Under the pieces are notes generated by a model, which was not told the DNA's origin, did no database searches, and was given only the letters and a program-made list of their open reading frames with translations. A program made the translations under genes and the position numbers. Shown one piece after another: positions 55,881-64,000 of a stretch of DNA of 64,000 nucleotides; within the stretch, counting starts at the first letter, position 1, and each line of letters opens with the position of its first letter. Source of the stretch: Triatoma infestans (taxonomy: Eukaryota > Arthropoda > Insecta > Hemiptera > Reduviidae); the NCBI GenBank assembly GCA_011037195.1, contig JAAEAF010005122.1, positions 57,539 to 121,538 of the forward strand, given 5' to 3'.

Positions 55881-56429
55881 AATAAATTAATAATTAAAAG
55901 AGTGTATCGTGGTGTTCATTTAGAACTTCATTATTTCAATTTGGACAAATTATTAGTGAATTATGTTGATTAAATATTTTTTTTGACTTCTTTACATGAT
56001 TTATTACCACCATATATTTATTTATAAATTGCAGTCTGTTGTTTACCAGTACATTTCTTCTCATTGTGGCCACACTCAGTAAAACATTGAAGAACATCTG
56101 CTTCGGCCATTAATGTGAGAAGGTAGATTCTTTGGTAGTTATTCGGCTTTATTTTCTTTACTTGCTCTTAAAGTCAAGGATTATGTTTGTGGTAGAATAC
56201 ACAGTTGGAAGAGCAATATACTTTTAGAAAATAAACTTAATGCGTGTTTGAATACATAGCAAAGACGCAAATAGACAAATTTCAGCCATTACATGTTCAA
56301 GCTTGATATTCCGTTTACTGAATCTGAGGCAAAGTTTCAGACATAAACTATTTGTATGATCTTTTAGATTTCCGTGGCCATTCTTATGCCAAACTCTCCC
56401 GTTTTCAGGTTGATTCGTGTCCGTGATTT
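55881..56429. other. Unclassified stretch with minus-strand coding-like frame
   Basis: The minus-strand frame 56460-56224 (NGRVWHKNGHGNLKDHTNSL, RFSKRNIKLEHVMAEICLF) and a further piece at about 56110-56040 (ECGHNEKKCTGKQQTAI) look protein-like and cysteine/histidine-containing. I do not recognise them. A remote resemblance to ISXO2/Merlin-type transposases is too weak to call. Confidence 0.3.
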
Positions 56430-56739
56430 TTTTTTTTTTATAAACCGACGTTTCACCCATATTTTAATTGGTTTCTTAAGTGTTGACATAATTGCTAAAT
56501 CTGGATTGACAAGAAACAGGGTGGGTAGAACAAGCAAGCGGAGGCAAGCTCTACTTCTCCTCTCAATTTAGCACGTCAATGGCTTTAGATAGAGAGCAAG
56601 ACTAAATTTTCCTTTCCATGTTTGTGGTTGGCTAGCGCGTAACAAAGTCTAAGTGTCCCATCCCATTGCTCCTCTGCCAATATTCCAGCCCTGTTTGCTC
56701 CGAAAAACCTTTAATTATTTGTTTTCCTTTTTCACACCT

Positions 56740-57010
56740 TTACCTGTGCAGCCATGTTCTGCTCAGATAGAGTTGCATCATCACTGTTAAACAGTTTTCC
56801 TCTTTCTCAATTTCCACTGCCTGTCTAAAGACATGTTCATAATAATTGTTTATTTGGGCAAGAACTTTTGTGTCCTCAAAATTTATTGCATGCCCAAAAT
56901 TGTAGACGAAATGCAGATTTTTCCGTTTTGTTATGTCTTGATACAAATTTATGTGCTCCTTAAGATGGGTTGGACTAACCTTTTGGTCTGTCCTATATAT
57001 ATTTTTCTCT
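56740..57010 (-). pseudogene. Penelope-like element GIY-YIG endonuclease C-terminal fragment
   Basis: The minus-strand frame reads EKNIYRTDQKVSPTHLKEHI, then NLYQDITKRKNLHFVYNFGH, AINFEDTKVLAQINNYYEHV, FRQAVEIEKEENCL, then a frame shift, and LYLSRTWLHR. 'YIG.T...V..RLKEH' followed by 'GH.I.F..TKVLA....Y..R...EAIEI.K...N.NRDD...LS..W' is the end of the GIY-YIG nuclease domain of Penelope-like elements, which nicks target DNA. The catalytic GIY start is lost and 'YIG' reads YRT. The DDG-like segment is frameshifted (VMMQ). Only about 90 codons remain, so it is non-functional. Confidence 0.75.
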
Positions 57011-57280
57011 ACAGCTGCAAGGAATTAATTAACAGCTACAGCGTACAGAGCACTCTACATTTCTCTACAACTACACAAAAACCAATTAACGATATGCCAA
57101 AGCAAAACAAGGCTGCAACTTTGGCGAAGGAGCAGTGGAAAGGAGACTTAGACTTTGTTGCCAACCAGCCAATCTTATGCATTTAAGAAAAAATTAAACT
57201 CGCCCACTATCTACGCGCCATTGACGTGTAAGAAGAAGGCTCCTCTGCTAGTTCTATCTAGCATTCAAGTCGATACTGTC

Positions 57281-57314
57281 CTGAAGAAACCTATTGCAAT
57301 ATGGGCGAAATGTT
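57281..57314 (+). ncRNA. Hammerhead-ribozyme-like motif in Penelope-like repeat
   Basis: CTGAAGA, then AACCTATTGCAATATGGGC in which CC-TATT pairs with AATA-GG around one bulge, then GAAA and TGTT. Core bases agree with the hammerhead pattern; stem III is the short AxGU type. Stem I is weakly paired. Known for the family: Penelope-like elements carry minimal hammerheads in their terminal repeats. Confidence 0.45.
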
Positions 57315-57524
57315 GGTTTACAATAAACCATTGACGCGATCTCAACCTGAAATGTATTTTGATTTTTCGGAAAATTATAAAACAGCTATCACTCCCACAC
57401 TGTATTAAAGACAGCTAAAACTTTAGAAGAAATATCGGTTTGAAAAAATTCGTTGCCTATTTAAAATTTGTAAAGTTAAATGGAGATATTTACATGTATG
57501 TTGTTTCTCGGGATTGTTTTCTTC

Positions 57525-58135
57525 TCACTGTGAGAGGAAGTATCGCCAATAATGACAATTATTCACCGGAAATGTTGATGTCCCCAGTGAGTAATTTCTG
57601 ATGAGATACTCATATTTATAAATTGGTGTGCCTATGTATTTGTATGTGAATAGCTCAACTTAGAAACGATAAATCACAGTTTTCAAGTAAATGAGTTATT
57701 ATTAGGACACCACCTGCGAATCCTGAAGGTGAATATCAAAGTTGGTTAACCAAAAGTACCACATTACTGAATAAATGGTTGAATGTTGTCATTCTTTATC
57801 TTAATAAATATATAAGTTCAATATCGAAAAATGGATCAAAGAAAAAAAAAAAAACCTGTTAACCGACATTTCGGCAAATTTATCGCTTTCTTCAGCGTAA
57901 GTATGTGAACTAGGTGAGCTGTATGATCACAGCTATTGTTTCTATTTGAATAATTTTGCCTAGCTATGTATTAAAATGCGCTAGAATTTAGGCTTTCCTC
58001 TATACTGTCACTTCCGTTAATTGGACATTTTCCACCGACCAACTAATTGAAGTAAAATATATACCGGCATAATTTTGCTGGTAGTATGAATGTGGTAAGA
58101 GGAAATCATGTGAAAGTTTCGCATAAAATCATTGG
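57525..58135 (+). repeat. Family A repeat with an inserted hammerhead-like scrap
   Basis: TTTTCTTCTCACTGTGAGAG, TTCACCGGAAATGTTGATG, GGTTAACCAAAAGTACCAC, TAGGCTTTCCTCTATACTGT and CATGTGAAAGTTTCGC are in order. At 57864-57900 an insertion reads, on the minus strand, CTGAAGA...GCCGAAATGTC followed by GGTTAACAGG and a poly-T (A-tail) block. It looks like the 3' end of another Penelope-type element. Confidence 0.65.
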
Positions 58136-59329
58136 AAATATACCAGATTGGGCTATTGTCGTAATTAATTTTATTGTCAATTAACTAATTGCTTCAAACA
58201 GTAAATAATATTATGGCTTCCTTCATTTCTATATCGTTTCAATTTGCTGGAAAATAGTTATATAATTTAATTATTAAATTTATAGAGAAAACTCAGCGTA
58301 ATGAATTTCTAGAAATTGAAGCTATATATTTTTTTAAAAAATTGCCACTAAATTATTATTAATGGTTTGTGAAAATTTATTCCTTAAAAAAAAAAGTCTT
58401 TCCTTTGAAATTTATCTTATACACAGTTGACGTTGATAGCGGTTTTATTTTATAGTCAACAAGTGTATTAAAACTGCTAACTACATCTCTCTCATACCAT
58501 GACAATAACAATCTATCGCACCTTACCATTTTACAGAGAATATGAATTTTTAATATATTTTTTAAAATACGTTCTCTATAATAAAAATTTGGTTTTTTGG
58601 TATCTAAGTGGGAGTTTGTTAAGTGTTCCATTCAAGTTATTTTAGATTTATTAATAGTTTAGTTTACTAAGTTTAGTTGTTTATTTATCTATTTTTTTAT
58701 TTATTACCTATAAATTTTTTGGTTGATATTTAACAAATGATAGGTTTAATAGTAATACTTAAATATATTTTAGTCCACCAAATTTCCACTAGATTATTAT
58801 GGCAGTATATTTTGTTGAAAGTGCTATAAAATTTTCTAGATAAGGAAATGATGGACAGAAATTATATACTAATGTGAAAATAAAACTTTAAAAAAAACTA
58901 CTCAGCGACCAGAACCGCTTTTGATAAATTAAAAAAACAAAATAAAAATGAATTAGTGTTCATTAAATTTATAAACGATAAAGTAATTTATAGAAATAAA
59001 GGATTATTAAAATAGCAGCGTGTTCCATGTTATTTTCATGACATAATAAATAGAAAAGTTAAGCCGTCTAAAATGTGTTTGTATATATATATATATTTCG
59101 ACCTCGAGATTTTGATGAAATATACGTTGGTTCTTTTTTGATTTCTTTTTTTTTTTAACGTATCCTATTTTGGATACGTTAAAATAGGATATGTTATTTA
59201 TTTATTTATTTTTACGGTAATTCTTTGTTAATTCTATTTTTTTAAAAAGCTTTAATCCGATATAAATCGTCCTAATGGAAAAAACTACGTATTTTTACGT
59301 CCGCTAAAACACATAATTTTTACTTTTTC
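58136..59329. other. AT-rich noncoding stretch
   Basis: No gene. A small hairpin lies at about 59155-59195 (CGTATCCTATTTTGGATACG). ORF 58377-58631 is motif-free. Confidence 0.5.
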
Positions 59330-59680
59330 TTACTTCGTGTAAGAAAAAGTTATCGATCTTGTCTAATTTTCGTGCAGAAATACATATTTTGAGGGCCCTA
59401 TATACGAAAAAAAATTTTTTAGCGAATAGTTCGTATGTGAGTGAGTGAGTGTGTGTCTGTATGGCAATAAAATATGTCAAAAACGAAAAAAAGAAGGAAA
59501 CAGGAACCTAAAATTAGGACAGAGGTACGATTATCGCATGTCAGTAAGTTTTCGGTTAAAATCCGTAAAAGCGAAAGTGCAACTTTAGTGAATTCTTTTT
59601 CCGCGATTTTCTCAGAAATGTTCCCAACGATTTTCCAACCAATTGGAAAAAAATATGCAATAATATTGTTATTTTCTTAT
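59330..59680 (+). repeat. Family A, 5' half
   Basis: CTTTTTCTTACTTCGTGTAA, ATCGATCTTGTCTAATTTTC, a GTGAGTGAGTGTGTGTCTG tract, GTCAAAAACGAAAAAAAG and GTTAAAATCCGTAAAAGCG. The 125-aa ORF 59474-59851 is this repeat read through. Confidence 0.75.
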
Positions 59681-60005
59681 AACCAATTTTGGCTAAAAGT
59701 TTGTTCCAAGGAGTTTATCGTTGTTGTGCACACACAAACAGACCCACACACACAAACATCCATCAATAGAGGGACCCCTTGCAACCATATATATAAACTC
59801 AATATCGAAAAATCTCACATTAATTCACATGACACCATTAAAAGGCAGTAAAAACCATTTACTCCTTAAGGTAATTATTATTAATAATTTTCTGAATTAT
59901 AGAAGGAGGATCGAAATGAAATTTTGGCAACAATAGGATCTTCCAGGATTTTTTAAAACCGATTGAAACAGGAGCAGAATATAGAGTGACAGCAATAAAC
60001 AATTG
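59681..60005. other. Noncoding spacer
   Basis: CA-rich (ACACACAAACAGACCCACAC) then AT-rich. No gene. Confidence 0.5.
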
Positions 60006-60308
60006 TCATCAGAGACATTTTTCGTGATAGTCTGCTTCATTTTGTGGTCATCCACCGGTTTCGGGCTTTCGCCCGTCTTCGGGATGCGTTTGTCAGACAG
60101 TGTGATAACACAGACTTGCACATAGCAGATTCAGTTTACACACTGAATGGTCTGTGCTCTGTGCAAGTCTGTGTTATCACACTGTCTTGACAAACGCATC
60201 CTGAAGATGGCGAACGCCCGAAACCGGTCGATGACCACAAAATCAAGCAGGCTATCATGAAAATGTCTCTGATGCTTTCCAGCTCTGCGGAACCAACCAT
60301 CACAACAA
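60006..60308 (-). repeat. Family B element, both arms nearly complete
   Basis: TCATCAGAGACATTTTTCGT at the left, GGAACCAACCATCACAACAA at the right, with arms inverted about a centre near 60140. The right-arm core (plus strand, 60197-60234) is the best in the window. The left-arm core (minus strand, 60049-60086) has CCGAAGA and a G at the cleavage site. No convincing target duplication was found. The 75-aa ORF is a shadow. Confidence 0.85.
60197..60234 (+). ncRNA. Best hammerhead-ribozyme-like core in the window
   Basis: Stem I CATC, core CTGAAGA, a hairpin T-GGC-GAAC-GCC-C, core GAAA, palindromic stem III from ACCGGT, cleavage site UC, stem I GATG. Every invariant hammerhead position is kept. 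Stem I beyond 4 bp is not obvious, and the U-C pair at the foot of stem II is unusual. A 2-bp stem III would be unstable in the monomer, but ACCGGT can pair between two molecules, as proposed for other minimal hammerheads. Confidence 0.55.
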
Positions 60309-60429
60309 CTATTGCATAGGCACTTATAAATGAGATCGGCCAAGTTCATAAAATGCAAAACAAAAAATTGTGCAGCACTCCAGCTTGAAAAAGTATTTGA
60401 AATGAAACTGGTAGGCTCATAAATTGGGA
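60309..60429. other. Short spacer
   Basis: No gene. Confidence 0.4.
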
Positions 60430-60650
60430 GTAACTGAATTAGGTGACACCTCCTAAAAACGTAATATAGATATTTTTCGGATTCCTATGATAACTCAACG
60501 GAATAAAGAGTTTGATCTTTCGGCGATTTCGAGAGAGTGAGAAATTTATCATTTCCTAACAGAATTTTTCTCTACTTAAGGTGGCCCGTATTTTCGGTAA
60601 AAACTCCGAAACTCTAAAATCTTACTTTTCAGATTTAAGAGAAAGTAAAA
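60430..60650 (-). repeat. Family A end fragment, reverse
   Basis: TATTTTCGGTAAAAACTCCG, then TTAAGAGAAAGTAAAAATG. The preceding part is diverged. Confidence 0.55.
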
Positions 60651-62199
60651 ATGTCAATCTATTTGGCAATATAAAATCGAATGAATTGTAAAATAGTAAA
60701 AAGATGGGCTTTAGATAATGGGAAAGTTAATACTAGGACTAGAAATAGTTGTTAATTAAAAAAATATCTTTAGACCAAATATATCTCAATGTATATTTGA
60801 AATAAGTGTGGATATCTTTCACGCATTGAAAGGTCAAAAATTAGTAAGCCTTTAGAAATAAAGTAGAATGATAACTTTAAGGATCTGATTGGCTGTGGTC
60901 CAATAAGAATTGCCAGCATGTTTATTGTGTTCCTCTCAATGAAGAACAAATCTATAGAGGGAAAGAATGGAGTACAGTCATCGTTGAATAATGAATGGTT
61001 GGGCTTTGTTCTATTTTTGCTACTTCTTTTTTTATTTTCACTTAAACTTTCTGTATAAAATAATGTTTTAATTGTGTAAAACAATTGAATAGCTAATGCT
61101 AGATAAGAGTTCCGTAATGCTGATGATTGTAGCCGACTTAATATTGGTTTCCTGGGTTCGACCAGTTTTGGATTTTCATGCATGATAGTTGTTATAATAT
61201 ATGTGACTGAAACTTTTGAAAAAGACTCTCTTGTATTTGACCGAGCAAAATAAAGCAAACGTACATAATGGAAAATATCAGAGCTCCCTTCCTCCCACCC
61301 CCCAAAAAAAATAAAAGAAAGGACAAAATGGGGTTATAAATTAGTTCAGAGCCAATGTTGTGTAGCAAAAGATAGCTATAACCTTTTCAAAAATATACTC
61401 CGCTATATTTCTAACTTGTACACTTAATCGTTGAATACTGATCATAATTCTTGCAGCCGTATTTCCCTCCCTAAATATTAACGACAGACGATTCATCAAA
61501 TGGTTAAATGAACTGTAGCAATAAATAATAAATAATCTTAAAATATTGTATGAAAATATTTTCAGCTGTATTACTATATTTTTTATTTATTTATTTTTCC
61601 CAAGAATTTCAAATATAATTGTTGCTAGTTTCAAGTTGACATCCTCCCCCTACTCTTTTCATTAAAAAAATTAAAAGTTGATGCTCAAATAATTTACGTT
61701 TGTATCATTTGAAATTTCGTTTGGAAATCAACTTTTTTATCATTTTAAAACTTCTTCAACACTCTGTTGAAATATTTTTTTTTCTCTCTTTAATCTTGGT
61801 CTATTTTAGGCTGCTGAACTGAACATGAAGAAAAAGCAAGTAGAGACAGTTTTATTTTGTCTGAGTAAAAATTCAGCATACAGCAGCGGAAAATACTCGC
61901 AGCAAATCATTTAGCGTAACTGTTTCAATAAACTTAAAGCATACCAATATTTTGTAATGAAGAGGAAAACTTCACGGACAATCTTCTGCGTTTGATGTAG
62001 ACTAATGGCTGCTATTGAAGGAGGCTTCATTGATTATTGGCAGTCAATCAGAGGTCGTAGAACATTTAAAGTCTACACTCGTAAAACAAAGGAATTTGAT
62101 GGGGTTACTAAAAAGTGCCAAACTCCCATCCACGATTGGGTGGGGGAATCCATCCTAAGGGATTAATTCTTCTAGTCTAGGCTAGACTACCGCATTTAC
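60651..62199. other. Noncoding stretch
   Basis: The minus-strand ORF 60770-61258 (162 aa; NPKLVEPRKPILSRLQSSAL, KRSSKNRTKPNHSLFNDDCT) is long for this region. It has no recognisable domain, signal peptide or neighbours, and I do not call it a gene. No exon-like signal is convincing. Confidence 0.4.
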
Positions 62200-62780
62200 C
62201 AGGGATGTCAAACTCCTATAACTAAGAGAGTCCACTTGATGGTAGGTAAAAATTTACACGGGCCACATCGTATGTCCAAATGTTACTAAATACTGAGATA
62301 TTTTTATATGCACATATATAGAGAATTTAGGAACATTAAATGATTAAAACACTTATGCGATTAATATATCAATAGACTTCGAATCCATAATATATCGATT
62401 GATTCAAATATATCAGCTAATTATATTTCATATCATTTTAATGGAAATAATTACATTTTAGTTTACTAAGTTTAATTGTTATATTGTTTATTCTTGAATC
62501 CAATGCCATGTTTTCAACGAAATATATTTTGAATATTGCATTTGTGATTTAATCTTACGATTAGACTACTATAGCTTACTAGCAACATCGAAGTACAGTA
62601 TATCGTAGACAGGTTGCCTAAAAGAACGTATGACTTATTATTGTAGATTTGTAAAGTTTGCAATACTACAATGTAATAAAAGGAGACGTCAGGTGTTTAT
62701 TACTGTTAGATTAGCCGTTTGCGGCCCACAAAAAGTCATAGGGGACCCCAGCACCCGCCGGCATGAGTTTGATACCCTTG
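62200..62780 (+). mobile_element. hAT-like non-autonomous element (MITE)
   Basis: Terminal inverted repeats CAGGGATGTCAAACTC and GAGTTTGATACCCTTG are flanked by the 8-bp duplication GCATTTAC (62192-62199) against GCATAAAC (62781-62788). An 8-bp duplication and CAGGG(A/G)TGTCAAACTC ends are hallmarks of a widespread hAT MITE group in animals. Subterminal GGGCCACATC and TTTGCGGCCCACAA are also typical. 581 bp, no transposase. Confidence 0.85.
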
Positions 62781-63929
62781 GCATAAACGAAAATAGGCCA
62801 TAAAATTCTGCCTCACCCGGCATATCTAATAATTTTTTTCTTAACATCTATTGACTACCACTTTATCTCCAAGACTGCCTCTAAAGAGAAATTTTGAACA
62901 GCGAAAGAAAGCATTATGAAGAAATCAACGATTCCAGACACCTGAATTCTATGTTCTAGAGATAAAGAAACTGGTTTCTTGTTGGCAGATATTCGTAGAA
63001 ATTCATTGGTCTTATTTCTTTGAAAAGGATTAATTATAATACACGAGCTTTAATGTTAGTAGTTAAAAGTGAAATGACAATGATTTTTGCACCCACCTAA
63101 TATTGAGTTGGAAAAAAAGCATTTGGCTTTTATTTTGAATTAAGCGTAAATATTTTAATTAAATGCTTGTCTTTTTTGGCGACATGTTTGAACCTTGTAA
63201 AAGACTTGTTTATTTATTTAACCTTTATTATGTAAACTCTCATTACGTTTTTTTCTTTTTGTTTCTACCTTATATTTCATTAAGTAGGAAAATAAATGGT
63301 AATGAATAATTAGGAAACTGGTTACCTTTTCAAATAATAGCCACCAGCAACCACTGTTTTGTTTTCTTTTGTACTTTATAATTTCTTTGTTTTATAAATA
63401 GAACTTGTAAAATAATTTGCATAAATTTTATACAGTTAGCAAGAGAATTTTGTTAAAACATTAATTAACACTGGTTTATGGTTGGACATTAATAATGATA
63501 ATCAGGTTACTTAAATTGTAAAATTGTATATTCAGCGATTATTGTTGAGTATAACCTACGCATAACTAAATTTACATTACCATACAAAGAGATTATGTCA
63601 GGATTAGTGCTTTTAAATTGTGTGTATAGTAAGTTATTGAGTTGCACTTGTTGTGCATACTAACTTGTTGTGGTGTATTTGAACATTCATTCAATTCGCA
63701 TATATTACAGCAAGTAGTTTATATTATTATTTCTATAAAGTTGCTACTTAGCGATGTTGGTTTAGGCCTTTCATGAATATTTAGGTTAGATGGAAGATAG
63801 TGGTAAATGGAAATATAGTGGTAAATACTTTTATTTTCATATACAGGGATCTCATTCTTGAATTCTGACTCTTTTTTTTCAAATGATAACATTCCAATAA
63901 AAATTATAGTTTTGTCTCTCTATTATATA
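62781..63929. other. AT-rich noncoding stretch
   Basis: No gene recognised. Confidence 0.5.
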
Positions 63930-64000
63930 TCATTCTCCTAAGAGGAAGTATTACGTTCAAGAAAAAAAAAAATTCAAAATTGAATGTTGCACGGGAAATA
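63930..64000 (+). repeat. Family A start, cut by window edge
   Basis: CTCCTAAGAGGAAGTATTAC followed by TTGCACGGGAAATA. The rest lies beyond the window. Confidence 0.65.

Larger units (their letters stand above)
56430..57350 (-). mobile_element. Penelope-like element remnant with inverted terminal repeats
   Basis: A short remnant of the coding region on the minus strand is flanked by two copies of a 250-280-bp repeat in inverted orientation (about 56440-56720 reversed, 57085-57345 forward). Both share GGAGCA(A/G)TGG, ACTTAGACTTTGTT, CCATTGACGTG, AAGAAACC and ATATGGG(C/T)GAAA. Inverted or tandem pseudo-LTRs are typical of Penelope-like elements. Each repeat ends in a hammerhead-like motif: CTGAAGA...GAAATGTT at 57281-57314 (+) and CTTAAGA...GAAACGTC at 56447-56480 (-). 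The second has U for G5 and is probably dead. No reverse transcriptase sequence remains. Confidence 0.75.

Noticed and set aside
59474..59851. 125-aa ORF as a gene
   Set aside because: It translates family A repeat sequence and flanking CA-rich DNA.
60770..61258. 162-aa minus-strand ORF as a gene
   Set aside because: No domain, splice context or neighbour supports it. I note it only as the longest frame without a repeat explanation.
61805..61915. Candidate 3' exon after CTATTTTAG (AAELNMKKKQVETVLFCL...)
   Set aside because: The short open frame does not resemble the FGF C-terminal part or any other domain, and an AG preceded by pyrimidines is common by chance.
1..64000. CRISPR array, operon, phage or bacterial contamination
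   Set aside because: No direct-repeat/spacer pattern, no Shine-Dalgarno-linked genes, and eukaryotic transposons throughout.

Overview
The window is AT-rich metazoan nuclear DNA, most probably from an arthropod and perhaps an insect. The evidence is its repeat content (mariner, Tc1, hAT-like, RTE-like, Jockey-like and Penelope-like remains, tRNA-derived SINEs), intron-type splice signals, and no bacterial or viral gene organisation. The species cannot be named from the sequence. Nearly all of the 64 kb is interspersed repeat in various stages of decay. No complete host gene is present.

The one host-gene feature I can support is a single 104-bp exon at 41715-41818 (+). It encodes the core of a fibroblast growth factor domain and has a clean AG acceptor and GT donor. 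The rest of the window is therefore probably intronic to, or flanking, a large FGF gene whose other exons I could not find.

Layout: 0-10 kb holds a hammerhead-like motif (300-332), three copies of an inverted-repeat family here called family B, a nearly complete copy of an abundant ~1.2-kb repeat (family A), a mariner tail, two decayed Tc1 elements and a solo-LTR-like repeat (family C). 10-28 kb holds more family A, three LINE tails (11.96, 15.5-16.6 and 26.7-27.5 kb), two long palindromes (13.4 and 18.5 kb) and a 430-bp tandem duplication. 28-41 kb has LTR and SINE fragments and a LINE RNase H tail split by a family B insertion (37.4-38.5 kb). 41-53 kb has the FGF exon, a mariner with both terminal repeats and TA duplications, a second mariner relic, SINEs, and an RTE-like LINE with long endonuclease and RT reading frames. 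53-64 kb has a Penelope-like element with inverted flanking repeats, a fourth clear family B copy, more family A, and a hAT-like MITE with an 8-bp target duplication.

The most interesting theme is RNA-based. Family B arms, the Penelope-like repeats and two smaller repeat families all carry sequences laid out like a minimal hammerhead ribozyme: CTGANGA, a short GC hairpin, GAAA, a palindromic stem III such as ACCGGT or ACGT, and a UH cleavage site. In family B the motif lies on opposite strands in the two arms, and the insertions have roughly 9-14-bp target duplications. This suggests a non-autonomous retroelement mobilised with the help of Penelope-like elements. The motifs are visible in the sequence; ribozyme activity and the mobilisation route are inference.
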